From: Campylobacter coli
GTDB taxonomy: Bacteria > Campylobacterota > Campylobacteria > Campylobacterales > Campylobacteraceae
Assembly: GCA_039516895.1 (NCBI GenBank)
Contig: CP154437.1
Location: 992,001-1,056,000 of the forward strand
DNA length: 64,000 nucleotides
Direction: 5' to 3'
Part shown: piece by piece, positions 53,228 through 64,000 of the stretch
Numbering within the stretch: position 1 is the stretch's first letter
Layout: every line of letters begins with the position of its first letter
Notes under the pieces: generated by a model
The model's database searches: none
The model's input: only the letters and a program-made list of their open reading frames with translations
Told to the model about the DNA's origin: nothing
Translations under genes and position numbers: made by a program

Positions 53228-54282
53228 TTTAAATTTGCTCCCACCACTTCACTAATATGCATAAAACCATCTTGTTTTAATAATTCTATAAGAGTTTTAT
53301 TAATATCTCTTACCAATGAAGGCCCTTTATAAATCAATGCTGTATAAACTTGTATCAAATTAGCCCCATTTTTGATTCGCTCATAAGCAAGCTCGCCGCT
53401 GTCTATCCCTCCACTTGCAATAAGTAAAGTCTTTCCAAATAAAACCCTAGCAAGCTCTTTAAAGAAAATACCGCTTTTTTCAGTGATGAGTCTTCCGCTT
53501 ATACCGCCAAAAGTTCTATTATTATCAAGAAGAGAATAATCTACGCTTGTATTGGCTATGATAAAGCCATCTGCTCCTTTTAAGATAGCATTTTCGCAAA
53601 GCTTTAAAGCACTATCTATAGGCATATCAGGAGCAATTTTTATCAAAATAGGCTTATTTGTGATTTTTCTAGCTTCTTCAAGAAGATGGTTTAAAAAATC
53701 ATCATTTTGAAGTTCTCTTAAATTTTTAGTATTGGGCGAAGAGATATTGACGATAAAATAATCACACAAATCTTTAAAATTTCTAAATAGAGTAAAATAA
53801 TCCTCCAAAGCTTTATCATTGCTTGTAATCTTATTTTTGCCTATATTTGCCCCCAAAGGCAAAACAAAAGGATAAATTTTTGATAATCTTGCGGCGATTT
53901 TTTCCGCTCCTTGATTATTAAAACCCATTGCATTTTGTATGCTTTCTTGCTTTACAAGGCGAAATAAACGCGGTTTTTCATTTCCCTCTTGAGGCTTTGG
54001 TGTAAAGGTTCCAAATTCTAAAAAACCAAAACCAAGAGCTGCTAAAGGGCGTATCATGGTAGCATTTTTATCAAATCCTCCTGCTAAACCCACAGGATTG
54101 TTAAAATCAAGTCCTAACAATTTTTGCTTCAAGCTATCATCATTTACAATATAATTATAAGCAAAAAAGCTCAAAGAACCTGGCAAAGCAGCATTTAAAG
54201 TTCTTAAACTGCCCTCTACTAAAGCATGGGCATTTTCAGGATCGAGTTTAAAAAGTAAAGGTTTTATAAAATTATAAAGCAT
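53224..54282 (-). CDS. pyrD: Dihydroorotate dehydrogenase, class 2
   Basis: Oxidises dihydroorotate to orotate at the inner membrane with quinone as acceptor. 352 aa, with LDFNNPVGLAGGFDKNA, NISSPNTKNLRELQ and IASGGIDSGELA, plus an N-terminal amphipathic extension typical of class 2. Between msbA and the M16 protease gene. Confidence 0.94.
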   Translation of the reverse strand: MLYNFIKPLLFKLDPENAHALVEGSLRTLNAALPGSLSFFAYNYIVNDDSLKQKLLGLDFNNPVGLAGGFDKNATMIRPLAALGFGFLEFGTFTPKPQEGNEKPRLFRLVKQESIQNAMGFNNQGAEKIAARLSKIYPFVLPLGANIGKNKITSNDKALEDYFTLFRNFKDLCDYFIVNISSPNTKNLRELQNDDFLNHLLEEARKITNKPILIKIAPDMPIDSALKLCENAILKGADGFIIANTSVDYSLLDNNRTFGGISGRLITEKSGIFFKELARVLFGKTLLIASGGIDSGELAYERIKNGANLIQVYTALIYKGPSLVRDINKTLIELLKQDGFMHISEVVGANLK

Positions 54283-54327
54283 ATTATCCCTCGTTTTTTT
54301 AAAATTTTAACTAAATTTAACTTAAAA

Positions 54328-56061
54328 CTAGACTTTATCTACTTCTTTGTTTTTAAATTTCTGATAAAGTTCGCAACTTTGTAAAAGCTCTTTATTGGTT
54401 CCTATGGCAATCATTTGCCCTTGATCAATCACTGCGATCTTGTCTGCATTTTCTATAGTGCTTAAACGATGAGCTATCATTAAAACAAGTCTATCTTTTT
54501 TTAAATTTTCTATAGTCTCGATGATAGCTTTTTCACTTTCATTATCAAGAGCTGAAGTTGCTTCATCAAAGATAAGTAAATCAGGATTTTTGTATAAGGC
54601 TCTAGCTATGGCAATGCGTTGTTTTTGACCTCCGCTTAAATTTTTACCATGCTCTTTTATCTCTGCATAAATTCCTCCCATTTCTTGGACAAATTCATAA
54701 GCATTAGCTAGTTTTAAAGCCTTGATAATCTTTTCTTCATTAGGCTCTTCGCTGTAAGCTATATTTTCAGCAAAGCTATCATTAAAAAGATAAATATTTT
54801 GCGTTACAAGGCCTATTCTATCATGCAAACTTTCTATGCTGAATTCACTGATATCTAAATCATTTAATAAAATCTCACCCTTTTGCTTATCATAAAAACG
54901 CATTAAAAGATTGATAATAGATGATTTTCCGCCCCCACTTGTTCCAACAAGTGCAAGAATTTCACCCTTATTAAATTCAAAATTAATATTTTTTAAAACA
55001 CTTTTATAAGGATTTTCATAAGCAAAATCTACTTGCTTAAATTCAATCCTTTCTATACTTTCTAAATTTTTACTTCCATTTAGAATTTGTGGTTCTAAAT
55101 CGATTAGATAAAAAGTTCTCTCACTTGCTGCTATCGCGCCTTGTAGCCTGCCATAAAGCGAAGATAGTCTTTTTAAGGGTGTATAAATAGCAAAAAGTGC
55201 TGTAATAAAAGCAAAAAAGCTACCCACACTCATCGTGCCATGGATCACTTCTCTTCCTCCGATGATAATTACCGCAGCCACTCCAAGCGATCCGATAATC
55301 TCCATAAGCGGACTAGTTAGAGCGTCAATGCGAGTGGATTTTAAATTTAAACGACAAAGCTCATTGTTTTGTTTAGCAAATTTTTCGCCTTCTTTGTTTT
55401 GGGTATTGCTCGCCTTAATAAGCTCAATATTTGAAAAAATTTCACTCAATCTTGAGAGTAAATCAGAATTTGTTTCTTGTATGCTTCTAGCGTATTTTTT
55501 TAATTTTCTAGCAAAATGCACCAAGGGCAAAATCGCACAAGGTAAAACCACTAAAGCGAAAAAAGCCAAAATAGGACTTTGATAAAATACAACTATCAAC
55601 AAACCCACAATCGTTAAAAGCTCTCTAAAAAAATCAGGAATGATATTAGAAACTATACTTTGAAGAGCGTTAATATCATTAGTACAACGACTTACCAACT
55701 CTCCACTTCTATTGCGCTTAAAAAAATCTAGATCAAGTCTTAAAAGATTTTTTAAAACCTTAAAACGCAAAATTCTTAAAGTATCCATCCCTATAAAACT
55801 TAAATAATAAGTTTGCAAATAAAAACCCAAATTCTTTAAAATATAAATAACAACAAGCAAAAAAGGCAAGGTATAGAGCAAGGCCTCATTTTTTTCAACA
55901 AAAATATAATCTAAAATAGGCTTTAAAGATGCAAAACTTCCAGCCGTTCCTATACTAGTAAGTATCATACCAAAAATAGCGATGGCAAATTCTTTCTTGT
56001 ATTTTTTATAAAAGGGCTTAAAACGGATTAAAACATCTTTAAGAGTCATATCTTTATGCAT
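54328..56061 (-). CDS. msbA: Lipid A/lipooligosaccharide ABC exporter MsbA
   Basis: 577 aa half-transporter: about six membrane helices followed by one ATPase domain with Walker A GTSGGGKSS, signature NLSGGQKQRIA and Walker B LLIFDEATSALD. Flips lipid A core at the inner membrane. Starts right at the cysS stop. Confidence 0.92.
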   Translation of the reverse strand: MHKDMTLKDVLIRFKPFYKKYKKEFAIAIFGMILTSIGTAGSFASLKPILDYIFVEKNEALLYTLPFLLVVIYILKNLGFYLQTYYLSFIGMDTLRILRFKVLKNLLRLDLDFFKRNRSGELVSRCTNDINALQSIVSNIIPDFFRELLTIVGLLIVVFYQSPILAFFALVVLPCAILPLVHFARKLKKYARSIQETNSDLLSRLSEIFSNIELIKASNTQNKEGEKFAKQNNELCRLNLKSTRIDALTSPLMEIIGSLGVAAVIIIGGREVIHGTMSVGSFFAFITALFAIYTPLKRLSSLYGRLQGAIAASERTFYLIDLEPQILNGSKNLESIERIEFKQVDFAYENPYKSVLKNINFEFNKGEILALVGTSGGGKSSIINLLMRFYDKQKGEILLNDLDISEFSIESLHDRIGLVTQNIYLFNDSFAENIAYSEEPNEEKIIKALKLANAYEFVQEMGGIYAEIKEHGKNLSGGQKQRIAIARALYKNPDLLIFDEATSALDNESEKAIIETIENLKKDRLVLMIAHRLSTIENADKIAVIDQGQMIAIGTNKELLQSCELYQKFKNKEVDKV

Positions 56062-57447
56062 TTAAATTTTCTCCCAAATCGTTCCTTGTGGTGTATCTTG
56101 CAAGGCGATACCAAGCTTAAGTAAGTCTTCTCTGATCTGATCTGCTTTGGCAAAATCTTTATTTTTCTTAGCTTCGTTTCTTTGCAAAATTTGATCTTGA
56201 ATTTTTTCTTTCAACTCTTCAGCTACACCCCATTGAAAATATAAATTTTCATCCATAAAACCAAAGCCAAAAATTTTAGCTAGTTCACTTAAGGCTTCTT
56301 TGATTTTTTGTTTTAATTCTTTATTTTTACTTTGCTGATCAAGCTCTAAATTTGCATTGGTTATAAACTCATCTAAAAGAGCTAAGGCCTTAGAAATATT
56401 TAAATCGTCGCTTAAGACTTCTAAGATTTGCTTGGCGATATTGCTACGAATCTCTATATCATTTAAAATTCCAAAATCCTCGCTCTTTCCCACAGCAAGT
56501 CTTTTTTTAAGACGATAAAACTTATCCAAGCGTTTTTTCACATTTTCTAAATCTTCTAAAGAATAATTAAAATGGGCTCTATAATGGGAACTTAAAAGAT
56601 AAAATCTCAAAGCTTCTCCCATGAAATCTTTCAACGCATCTTTTAAGAAAAAGCTATTATTTAAGCTTTTGCTCATTTTTTCTCCATTGATTTTTACAAA
56701 ACCATTGTGAAGCCAAATTTTTGCTAATGTTCTTTTGCACGCACAACGACATTGTGCTGCCTCATTTTCATGATGAGGAAATAACAAATCCACCCCACCC
56801 GCATGTATATCAAGAGTATCACCAAAAATAGAATCGATCATAGCCACACATTCAGTATGCCAACCTGGTCGCCCTTTTCCAAACTCACTATCATAAAAAT
56901 TTTCATCAAATTTCCAAAGAACAAAGTCACTCTCATTTCTTTTTTCAACTTCATTGCTAAGTCTTGAAACATTTTCTTCTGTATTGCGGTGAGATAAACT
57001 TAAATAATCCTCATCTTTACTAGTATCAAAATACACTCCATCTTCTAAGGTATAAGTAAAGCCGTTTTTACTAAGCTTATGGATAAGATCTAGCATGGGT
57101 TCTATATAATATGTCGCACGAGGTTTAAAATCAGGCTCTAAGACATTTAAAGCTTTCATATCTCTTTCATAATTTGCTATATAAAACTCAACAAGCTCAT
57201 TTAAGCTCTTACCACTTTCACTCATTTTTTTTAAAATTTTATCGTCTATGTCTGTATAATTTCTAGCAAATTGCACCCTATAACCCAAAGAAAGCAAAAC
57301 CCTACGCAACAAATCAAAACAAACACTGCTTCTAGCATGGCCCAAATGCGCATCATCATATACAGTAGGTCCGCATAAATAAATATTGATATTATCTTGC
57401 TCAAGTTCGATTTTTTCTTTTAAAACACTATCCATTAATTTCATCAA
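56062..57447 (-). CDS. cysS: Cysteinyl-tRNA synthetase
   Basis: 461 aa. [16 protein letters not shown] (HIGH region), zinc-binding His/Cys in [10 protein letters not shown], and KMSKSLNN. The start may be ATG 57447 or 57444; both overlap murJ's end. Confidence 0.94.
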   Translation of the reverse strand: MMKLMDSVLKEKIELEQDNINIYLCGPTVYDDAHLGHARSSVCFDLLRRVLLSLGYRVQFARNYTDIDDKILKKMSESGKSLNELVEFYIANYERDMKALNVLEPDFKPRATYYIEPMLDLIHKLSKNGFTYTLEDGVYFDTSKDEDYLSLSHRNTEENVSRLSNEVEKRNESDFVLWKFDENFYDSEFGKGRPGWHTECVAMIDSIFGDTLDIHAGGVDLLFPHHENEAAQCRCACKRTLAKIWLHNGFVKINGEKMSKSLNNSFFLKDALKDFMGEALRFYLLSSHYRAHFNYSLEDLENVKKRLDKFYRLKKRLAVGKSEDFGILNDIEIRSNIAKQILEVLSDDLNISKALALLDEFITNANLELDQQSKNKELKQKIKEALSELAKIFGFGFMDENLYFQWGVAEELKEKIQDQILQRNEAKKNKDFAKADQIREDLLKLGIALQDTPQGTIWEKI

Positions 57448-58895
57448 AACACTCCTTTAACACTAGCAACAATCCACAACAAAGCCTCTATAAGATAAGG
57501 TTTGATCCCATAAAGTAAAATTGTAAAAACAACAAGTCCTATAATCATTAAAAAACAAAATTTAAAAGATATTAAAGCAAAAAAGTTCTTAAAACCAAAT
57601 TCTTTGATATTGGCAACAAGCAAATAAAAAGCACTTAAAGAACTTGAAAGCGCCACAGCTATAACCTTTAAACTCTCATCTTTGATTAAAAAAATAAAAA
57701 GCACAGAACATAAAGCACTGATAAGCAAAGCTTTAAAGGCGATAAAAGCGGCGGTTTTTTGTTTAAATTTAGCATAGAGCCATAAAGAAAATAATTTTTG
57801 CAAGCCAAAAGGCAAAAGTCCTACTAAATAAGCAATTAAAACATAGGCTGTGATAATACTATCTTCGTGAGTAAAATTCCCTCTTTCAAACAAAAGCTTT
57901 GAAATTTCTAAGGCAAATACAGAACCTACAATACTTGAAACAATCAACAAAACACTTAAAACCGCCAAGGCTCTTTGCATAAAACTTAAAGCTAAATTTT
58001 CTTGATCACTTTTTAAATGTTTTAAAATTTTAGGAAAAGAAACTTGAGTTAAGGCTATGGCAAAAAGAGCTAAAGGAAGCTGAAAAACGCGGTTTGCATA
58101 ATAAAGATAAGAAATACTGCCCGTCATTAAAAAACTTGCAATCGTCGTATCAAGCAAAGAGCTTATTTGTGTAGCAGAAGAGCCTAAAACTCCATGAAAA
58201 AAATTGCTATAAAAACCCTCTAGTTTAGCTTTTGCTCGTCTAAATTTCACACTTAATGCCATAGCGCGTATTACAGGATTTTTTCGCAATACCATTAAAT
58301 GCAAAATCAATTGTGCCACACCGCTTAATACAGTCGCATAAGAAAAATAATAAAGCGTATCTTGAGGAGCATCTTTATCAACAAAAAATGCGGCTATAAC
58401 TATACTTAGATTAAACAAAGCCGCCGAAAAAGAAGTGATGAAAAATTTTTGTCTATAATTTAAAATCGCTCCTAAAAAGGTAACCAAAAAAATAAAAAAC
58501 AAATACCAAAAATTAATCGCCACCAAAGGAGAAGCTAAAGCTATGGTGTCAGAACTAAACCCAAAAGCAAAAAGCTTGGTAAAAAATGAAGAAAAAAAGC
58601 TTACTAAAAGACAAAATAAAAACACTATAACGCTAAATTGATACATAACGCTAACACAAAAAGCACCTTTTTTCCTTGCTTTTACAAAATTAGGTAAAAA
58701 GCTTTGTCCAAATGCCCCTTCGGCAAAAATTCTTCTAAAAAAAGCAGGCATTTTTAATGCTACAAAAAAAATATCGCTATAAATTCCCGCTCCCAAAAAA
58801 AGGGCGATTAGCACATCGCGCGCCAAACCCAAAACGCGAGAAAATAAAATTCCTAAAGCATTGATGATAAAATTTTTAAACACTAAACTCTTCAT
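57444..58895 (-). CDS. murJ: Lipid II flippase MurJ (MviN)
   Basis: 483 aa with about 14 membrane helices. Begins with [20 protein letters not shown] and [15 protein letters not shown], the family signature of MurJ/MviN, which flips lipid II to the periplasm for peptidoglycan synthesis. First gene of the minus-strand run murJ-cysS-msbA-pyrD and on. Confidence 0.93.
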   Translation of the reverse strand: MKSLVFKNFIINALGILFSRVLGLARDVLIALFLGAGIYSDIFFVALKMPAFFRRIFAEGAFGQSFLPNFVKARKKGAFCVSVMYQFSVIVFLFCLLVSFFSSFFTKLFAFGFSSDTIALASPLVAINFWYLFFIFLVTFLGAILNYRQKFFITSFSAALFNLSIVIAAFFVDKDAPQDTLYYFSYATVLSGVAQLILHLMVLRKNPVIRAMALSVKFRRAKAKLEGFYSNFFHGVLGSSATQISSLLDTTIASFLMTGSISYLYYANRVFQLPLALFAIALTQVSFPKILKHLKSDQENLALSFMQRALAVLSVLLIVSSIVGSVFALEISKLLFERGNFTHEDSIITAYVLIAYLVGLLPFGLQKLFSLWLYAKFKQKTAAFIAFKALLISALCSVLFIFLIKDESLKVIAVALSSSLSAFYLLVANIKEFGFKNFFALISFKFCFLMIIGLVVFTILLYGIKPYLIEALLWIVASVKGVF

Positions 58896-58958
58896 AAATT
58901 TTCACAAATTTTCAAATATAAAAACTATCATTTTAACTAAATTTGATTAAAAATTGAC

Positions 58959-58964
58959 TATAAT
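58959..58964 (+). promoter_or_regulatory. -10 box for the FapA-like gene
   Basis: TATAAT preceded by TTGAC-like sequence, 35 bp before the TTG start of the FapA-like gene. Confidence 0.5.
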
Positions 58965-58998
58965 ATTGAACTTAAATTGAATATCAAAGGGGAAAGTT

Positions 58999-60864
58999 TT
59001 GGCTTTAGATGAGAAAATCATTTCCTATACTGAAAATCCTTCTCGCGAACTTTTATCTGTAGCTTCAAGAACTAATATCGCTTTAAATGAACTTGATTTT
59101 CATCTTTTAGCTTTTTCAACACAATATCGTCTTGAAAATGCCGAATGGGTAAAAATTGCAGAAAAAGATCTTGTTCTTTTTGAAAAAGATGAAATGTTTT
59201 TAAAAGAGGATTTGCAAATCAAACAAGAATATAAAATCGAAATTTTTCATCAAACAAGCCAAGATAAAACCGCTAATGCCATTAAGCTAATTGCCAATAA
59301 AAATTTAACAAAAATTGTTGCTCAAATTAATTTTAACGAACTAAAACATCATGAAAAATTAGCCTTTGAACTTTTGCAAAATATCTACAAAAAAATGTTG
59401 AAACTTAAGTTTTTAATAGGTATTCGCATATTTGATTTTAAAAAAGAACTCATCCGTATATGCAATGAGCACAAAAAAAATGCTTTAAATAAAACCTTAC
59501 AAATCAATGTAGCCAAAGGTATTGAACCCATACAAAGCCAAGATGAAGCTTTGGTTTTGCTCTATAAAGAAAAGGCTAAAGATTACACCATAGATGAAAA
59601 ACGCTCAGGAATCATAGTAGTTGATGAAAATGAAGTTGTATTAAGATATAATAAATTCAAACAAGGTAAAGAAGGAAAAGACTTAAATTTACATACTTTA
59701 AAAGTTATAGATGCCAACCAAAACAAAATCAAATTTAACTGCTCCTCATTGGCATTTAAGGCCGTAGAATACGAAGATTACACAGAATATTTAGCATTAA
59801 AAAAAGGCTATGTAATTGAAGATCAAGATAAATTTGATATTGGAACTTTGCTTGAATTTAATAATAAAGTTGATTTTAAAAATATAGGCATAATCCGCGC
59901 AGGATTGGATAAAAATGTAAAAATAAATATTAGATTTATATCCGATATGCAAGATGCTGTTAATTCAGGCGTAGGAATAGAATGCGAAGAACTCAATATC
60001 ACAGGAAGTGTCGGAAGTAATACAAATTTAAAAGCTACAAGAATGAGAATTGAAGGCACTACGCACACAAAATCTAAAATTTACGCCAAAGAAGCCTATA
60101 TAAAAACGCATCGCGGTTTTGTTCAAGCAGAAAAGCTAAACATAGATCTCTTAGAGGGTGGCAATGTAAAAGCTAAAGAAGTAAGGATTAAAAAAAGCTT
60201 AGGCGGAGTAATAGAAGCAGATAGAATTTATATAGAACAATTAGAAAGCAATAATTCATGTGTGTTTTACAATAATGTTGTCATAGAACGCTTTGAAGGT
60301 GAAAATAATAAATTTCATATTAAAATAAAAAAAATGGATAAAGACTACGATCAAGAGCTTTTAAAAATAAAAAATGAAATTTTATCCCTTAATCACAAAA
60401 TAAGCAAACTCAAACAATACATTTTATTAAACAAAAACAATGTTTTAGATATAGAAAAAAAAGTCTTAGAGCTTAAAAATCAAGGGCAAAATATACCAAA
60501 TCAATATGAGAAATTTTTGAAGAATTTTTCCATACAAAATGCAAATTTAAACAAACTTCAAAATCAAGAAAAAGGGCTTTTAGAATATAGAAAAAAAATC
60601 CATGATGAACTTTTAGTACTTGAGGAAGATTTATTTAAAGCCAAATTTATCAACAAAAGTGGAAAATGGAGCGATATGAATGAAATTAGATTTTCGCTTT
60701 TAGAGCCTAAGGAAGATGTTTTTTATTCTTCTTCCACTAAAGAAAATGCAAAATTTATAGCTTTGAAAAAAATCATACAAAATAACCAAGAGTATATAGA
60801 GATCGATAAAAAACTTGATTACGAAGAAAAGGATATAGAATGGTTGTTGCCATCGAAGGAATAA
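58999..60864 (+). CDS. FapA/DUF342 family protein
   Basis: 621 aa, starting with TTG at 58999 with AAAGGGG upstream. The central region is of the DUF342/FapA type: [13 protein letters not shown]-like, then a long beta-helix-like stretch with repeating polar strands ([40 protein letters not shown]). The C-terminal ~170 residues are a coiled coil ([38 protein letters not shown]). FapA proteins are described as affecting flagellar assembly or polar localisation in other bacteria. It overlaps ruvA by 25 bp. Confidence 0.8.
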   Translation: MALDEKIISYTENPSRELLSVASRTNIALNELDFHLLAFSTQYRLENAEWVKIAEKDLVLFEKDEMFLKEDLQIKQEYKIEIFHQTSQDKTANAIKLIANKNLTKIVAQINFNELKHHEKLAFELLQNIYKKMLKLKFLIGIRIFDFKKELIRICNEHKKNALNKTLQINVAKGIEPIQSQDEALVLLYKEKAKDYTIDEKRSGIIVVDENEVVLRYNKFKQGKEGKDLNLHTLKVIDANQNKIKFNCSSLAFKAVEYEDYTEYLALKKGYVIEDQDKFDIGTLLEFNNKVDFKNIGIIRAGLDKNVKINIRFISDMQDAVNSGVGIECEELNITGSVGSNTNLKATRMRIEGTTHTKSKIYAKEAYIKTHRGFVQAEKLNIDLLEGGNVKAKEVRIKKSLGGVIEADRIYIEQLESNNSCVFYNNVVIERFEGENNKFHIKIKKMDKDYDQELLKIKNEILSLNHKISKLKQYILLNKNNVLDIEKKVLELKNQGQNIPNQYEKFLKNFSIQNANLNKLQNQEKGLLEYRKKIHDELLVLEEDLFKAKFINKSGKWSDMNEIRFSLLEPKEDVFYSSSTKENAKFIALKKIIQNNQEYIEIDKKLDYEEKDIEWLLPSKE

Positions 60865-61391
60865 TCACAAAAAAAGAACCCACTTTTGCCATTATAAAAT
60901 GTGCTAGTGGCTTAAGCTATGGAGTTTTTATCTCACTTTTTTGCGCTGCTAAGCTTGAAACTCATCAAAAATATGAGCTTTTCATCACTCAAATCATCAA
61001 AGAAGATTCTAATAAATTCTATGGTTTTTTAGATAAAGATGAGCAAAAAATGTTTGAAATGCTTTTAAAAGTAAATGGAGTGGGCGCAAGTACTGCGATG
61101 GCTATATGCTCAAGTTTGGATGTAAATTCTTTTTATAAGGCTTTAAATTTGGGAGATGAAAGCGTACTTAAAAAAGTTCCAGGTATTGGTCCAAAAAGCG
61201 CCAAACGCATCATCGTAGAACTTGGAGATGCTAAAGTACAACTTGAAAGCGTGAGTGATGATAAAAGCGAAGCTTTGGCTGCTTTGCTTTCTTTGGGATT
61301 TAAACAGGATAAAATATTAAGCGTTTTAAGTACTTGCAACGGAAAAGATACAAGCGAACTTATCAAAGAAGCACTAAAAAAACTAGCATAA
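60840..61391 (+). CDS. ruvA: Holliday junction DNA helicase subunit RuvA
   Basis: 183 aa. Holds Holliday junctions for the RuvB motor. Two helix-hairpin-helix motifs: [15 protein letters not shown] and [19 protein letters not shown], plus an OB-fold start ([15 protein letters not shown]) and a C-terminal RuvB-binding domain. Its start lies inside the FapA-like gene. Confidence 0.94.
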   Translation: MVVAIEGIITKKEPTFAIIKCASGLSYGVFISLFCAAKLETHQKYELFITQIIKEDSNKFYGFLDKDEQKMFEMLLKVNGVGASTAMAICSSLDVNSFYKALNLGDESVLKKVPGIGPKSAKRIIVELGDAKVQLESVSDDKSEALAALLSLGFKQDKILSVLSTCNGKDTSELIKEALKKLA

Positions 61392-61400
61392 GGAAAATTA

Positions 61401-62441
61401 ATGAAACTAGCAATACTTTTTGGAGGAAATTCTTACGAACATGAAATCAGCATTGTAAGTGCTGTGGTATTAAAAAAAGTGATAAATGCGGATTTGGTAT
61501 TTATTTTTTGCGATGAAAAGAGAAAATTTTATTTAATTCCTAGTGAAAAAATGAATTCTAAAACCTTTAGCAGCGGTGCTTATCAAAAAGAAAAAGAGTT
61601 GTTTTTAAGACAAAAGGCTTTTTGTTTTAAAAGCTTGTGGAGCGAAAAAAGCTTAGAATTAGATTGTGTGATCAACCTCATCCACGGAAGAGATGGAGAA
61701 GATGGAAAGATAGCTTCTTTGCTTGAATTTTTTGATATCAAATTCATAGGTCCTAGGGTTGAAGCAAGTGTTTTATCTTTTAATAAAGAGTTCACAAAAC
61801 TTTATGCACAAAGTGTTGGGGTTAAAACTCTAGATTATCAAATGCTTAGAAAAAACCAAAAGCAAGATTTTACAGCTCATTTTCCTTGCATTTTAAAGCC
61901 TGCGCGACTTGGAAGTAGTATAGGAATCAGCATAGCTAAAAATGAAAAGGAATTGGATTATGCTAAAGATGTGGGCTTTGAATTTGATACTGATATTTTG
62001 GTAGAGGATTTTAAAAGTGATATCAAAGAGTACAATCTTGCAGGATGTATGATCAAAGATGAATTTATCTTTTCAATCATCGAAGAGCCAAAGAAAAAAG
62101 AATTTTTGGATTTTGAGCAAAAATATCTTAGTTTTTCAGGGCATAACGAACTTATCGAAGCTGATTTGAGCGAAGAATTGAAACAAAAACTTAAAGATAA
62201 TTTTGCCAAAATTTACAATCCTTTATTTAAAGGTGCTTTAATCCGTTGTGATTTTTTCATCCTAGATAATGAAGTTTATCTAAATGAAATCAACCCAAAT
62301 CCAGGCTCTTTAGCAAATTATCTTTTCAAGGATTTTAACAAAATTATAGAACAACTTGCTCTAAATATAGAAAGCGAAAAGAAGATTAAAATCACCTATG
62401 AATTTTTGCATTCTATTAATGGACAAAAAGGCAAATTATAA
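61401..62441 (+). CDS. ddl: D-alanine--D-alanine ligase
   Basis: 346 aa ATP-grasp enzyme that makes the D-Ala-D-Ala of peptidoglycan. [42 protein letters not shown] and [17 protein letters not shown] are the family marks. It comes 9 bp after ruvA. Confidence 0.95.
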   Translation: MKLAILFGGNSYEHEISIVSAVVLKKVINADLVFIFCDEKRKFYLIPSEKMNSKTFSSGAYQKEKELFLRQKAFCFKSLWSEKSLELDCVINLIHGRDGEDGKIASLLEFFDIKFIGPRVEASVLSFNKEFTKLYAQSVGVKTLDYQMLRKNQKQDFTAHFPCILKPARLGSSIGISIAKNEKELDYAKDVGFEFDTDILVEDFKSDIKEYNLAGCMIKDEFIFSIIEEPKKKEFLDFEQKYLSFSGHNELIEADLSEELKQKLKDNFAKIYNPLFKGALIRCDFFILDNEVYLNEINPNPGSLANYLFKDFNKIIEQLALNIESEKKIKITYEFLHSINGQKGKL

Positions 62442-62469
62442 AGCTTTAAGAGAAAGTATGTTAAATTTT

Positions 62470-62485
62470 ACATAAAATTTTATGT
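62470..62485. promoter_or_regulatory. Perfect 16-bp palindrome before the orphan antitoxin gene
   Basis: ACATAAAATTTTATGT lies 16 bp before the antitoxin start. It could be the operator for self-repression by the Phd/YefM-type protein, or a terminator stem of ddl; TTTTAGG follows. Confidence 0.45.
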
Positions 62486-62500
62486 ATTTTAGGAAAATTT

Positions 62501-62716
62501 ATGCTTTCTTTTAAACAAGATGAAATCTATACTGCTACGGAAGTTGTGCGAAACTTTAGTCCTTTGATCGAAAAACTAAAAAAAAGCGAATCGGGCAAAA
62601 TGGTCATCTTAAAAAACAATAAATTTGAAGCCGTTTTGCTCAGTATGAAAGAATTTGAACGCTTGCAAAATGCTATGCAACTCTTAGAAAATATTTACAA
62701 AAACCAAAAGGTTTAA
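62501..62716 (+). CDS. Phd/YefM-like antitoxin, no toxin partner
   Basis: 71 aa. YTATEVVRNFSPLIEKLKKS, KMVILKNNKFEAVLLSMKEF and ERLQ are the Phd/YefM DNA-binding fold, ordinarily an antitoxin. No toxin gene of Doc/YoeB type follows; instead an alpha/beta hydrolase gene starts 1 bp later. So it may be a stand-alone transcription regulator here. It corresponds by position to Cj0797c, a core gene. Confidence 0.8.
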   Translation: MLSFKQDEIYTATEVVRNFSPLIEKLKKSESGKMVILKNNKFEAVLLSMKEFERLQNAMQLLENIYKNQKV

Positions 62717-62717
62717 G

Positions 62718-63449
62718 ATGGCGCTTGCAAATGTGATTTATAATAATGATACTTATGAGCTAAGTTATGAAATTTTAAATCAAGATAAGAAAAAATCTTT
62801 ACTCATATTGCATGGATGGGGCGCAAACAAAGAGCTTATGAAGCAAGCTTTTTCTAAAAATTTAAATGATTTTTGTCAAATTTATCTAGATTTGCCTGGC
62901 TTTGGAAATTCAAGTGCGCCAAAAAGCCTTTATAGTCAAGATTATGTAAATATCATAAAAGAATTTTTAAAAGAAAAAAAACTCGATATTGATATTTTTC
63001 TAGGGCATTCTTTTGGTGGGAAAATAGCTGCTTTGCTTGTTTTGGATTTTCAAAAAGCTCAACTTGTTTTGCTTTCAAATTCAGGCATACTTGCAAAAAA
63101 ATCTTTTAAAGTGCGTTTTAAAATCATACTGTTTAAATTTCTAAAAAAATTGGGTTTGGGTAAATTTTATCGTTATTTTGCAAGCAAAGATGGAGCAAAC
63201 TTAAATCCTTTAATGTATCAAACTTTTAAAAATGTAGTGGATGAAGATCTTAGTCAAACTTTTGCCAAAATCGATAACAAAAGCCTTATTTTTTGGGGGA
63301 TTGATGATAAAGCCACCCCTTTAAAAAGTGGAGAAACAATGCACAAGCTTATCAAAACTAGCGAATTTTATCCTTTAGAAGGGGATCATTTTTTCTTTTT
63401 AAAACATTCTTTATTTATAGCTAATAAAATCAAGGAAAACCTATGCTAA
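62718..63449 (+). CDS. Alpha/beta hydrolase
   Basis: 243 aa. The nucleophile elbow GHSFGGK (Ser about 95), oxyanion LHGWGANKE, Asp in GIDDKATP, and His in LEGDHFFFL make a full catalytic triad. Substrate unknown, ester or lactone possible. It overlaps murF by 7 bp. Confidence 0.88.
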   Translation: MALANVIYNNDTYELSYEILNQDKKKSLLILHGWGANKELMKQAFSKNLNDFCQIYLDLPGFGNSSAPKSLYSQDYVNIIKEFLKEKKLDIDIFLGHSFGGKIAALLVLDFQKAQLVLLSNSGILAKKSFKVRFKIILFKFLKKLGLGKFYRYFASKDGANLNPLMYQTFKNVVDEDLSQTFAKIDNKSLIFWGIDDKATPLKSGETMHKLIKTSEFYPLEGDHFFFLKHSLFIANKIKENLC

Positions 63450-64000
63450 CCAATACACTTTATTTTCTCAATTCTTTATTTTTTAATTTTTGTGTAGCTT
63501 TTTATCTTATGAGTGCCTTGCAATGGTATTCTTATAAATTCAAACGCGTATTTTTTCACTATCATAGACCTTTGTGGCATTTGTATTTTTTATTTTTGCC
63601 TTATTTTTTCTTTTTGACTTTTCCTTTGTATTCTTTAGCATATTTTGCACTTATTCATACTCCGATTTTGTATTTTTGGAACAAAAGCATAGATAAAAAA
63701 CTCGTCTTTACAAGTAAGGTTAAATGGTTTTTTGTTTTTGTATTTATCTATAATACCCTTTTTGCCATACTTGCTTTGCGTTTTTCTTTTCTTTTTAATC
63801 TTTTTACCCTACCCTTTGCTCTTATAAGTCTTAAAATCTTTGAGTTATTTAGTAATTTATATTTTAAAAATAAAGCCAAAGCCAAACTTCAAAACAATCC
63901 ACAGCTAAAAATCATACTCATTACTGCAAGTTTTGGAAAAACAAGTATTAAAAATTTCCTCTATGAGCTTTTAAAAGATGATTTTAAAACCTACAAAACG
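63443..64000 (+). CDS. murF: MurF N-terminus (UDP-MurNAc-tripeptide D-Ala-D-Ala ligase), partial
   Basis: Continues past the right edge; 186 codons are visible. ATG 63443 overlaps the hydrolase end. About 130 residues of membrane helices (MLTNTLYFLNSLFFNF and on) precede the Mur-ligase ATP loop TASFGKTSIKNFL near residue 163. A membrane N-terminal domain on MurF is typical of Campylobacter and related genera. It adds D-Ala-D-Ala made by ddl nearby. Confidence 0.85.
   Translation, partial: MLTNTLYFLNSLFFNFCVAFYLMSALQWYSYKFKRVFFHYHRPLWHLYFLFLPYFFFLTFPLYSLAYFALIHTPILYFWNKSIDKKLVFTSKVKWFFVFVFIYNTLFAILALRFSFLFNLFTLPFALISLKIFELFSNLYFKNKAKAKLQNNPQLKIILITASFGKTSIKNFLYELLKDDFKTYKT

Noticed and set aside
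1-64000. Poly-G/C phase-variable tracts, CRISPR arrays and rRNA/tRNA genes
   Set aside because: Looked for throughout; no long G or C runs, no regularly spaced repeats and no tRNA-like or rRNA-like sequence noticed.

Overview
The window is chromosomal DNA of a thermophilic Campylobacter, most likely C. jejuni or a very close relative such as C. coli. The base composition is very AT-rich, genes are tightly packed with 4-bp ATGA overlaps, and -10 boxes are of the TATAAT type. The housekeeping gene order matches, from memory, the C. jejuni NCTC 11168 block Cj0846 to Cj0795c in reverse. No rRNA, tRNA, CRISPR array or intact insertion sequence was seen.

Bases 1-25.5 kb hold core genes: the end of a predicted phosphoesterase gene, gltX, yggT, slt, a lipoprotein gene, mobB, fbp, metG, a MurE/MurF-like gene, ogt, acnB, an ankyrin gene, a short-chain dehydrogenase, an NhaC-like antiporter, trmA, a CoA-binding protein, ilvA, truA, an LptF/LptG permease, a prepilin peptidase, uppS, coaBC, glmU and fliP. 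Bases 45.4-64 kb are core again: kdsB-thrC-lpxK-nadE, a metallo-beta-lactamase-fold hydrolase, then murJ-cysS-msbA-pyrD-M16 protease-dapA-FabL-like reductase on the minus strand, then a FapA/DUF342 gene, ruvA, ddl, an orphan antitoxin, an alpha/beta hydrolase and murF on the plus strand.

Bases 26.4-45.4 kb are a variable island between a glnH-like gene and kdsB. (a) At 26.5-32.7 kb lies a six-gene metal-chelate uptake operon: two amidotransferase-fold-like proteins, a binding protein, a TonB receptor, a permease and an ATPase, behind a Fur-box-like palindrome. (b) Five mosaic paralogs of about 431-450 aa of unknown function form two operons, C-B-A and E-D. (c) There is a Sec-exported protein carrying a bacteriocin-type double-glycine motif. 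(d) A two-gene operon encodes a small outer-membrane barrel protein and a periplasmic C39 peptidase with a complete Q/C/H/D catalytic set. (e) Defence and mobile-element debris fills the centre: a frameshifted Abi gene, a pentapeptide-repeat gene, a candidate type I toxin-antitoxin locus, and a piece of a large mobile-element gene next to a Cys-rich ORF.

The most interesting result is that both paralog operons and the barrel/C39 operon each start with a sigma-54 promoter of the Campylobacter type (GGAAC...TTGCTT, GG and GC exactly 10 nt apart). The paralogs, peptidase and barrel therefore look like one RpoN-controlled system, probably co-expressed with the flagellum. The double-glycine protein is the obvious candidate C39 substrate. 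The 3' end of the C39 gene occurs three times as a direct repeat, framing the metal cassette and the paralog module. This suggests the island is built and rearranged by homologous recombination between these copies. All functional assignments are from reading the sequence; no database search was run.
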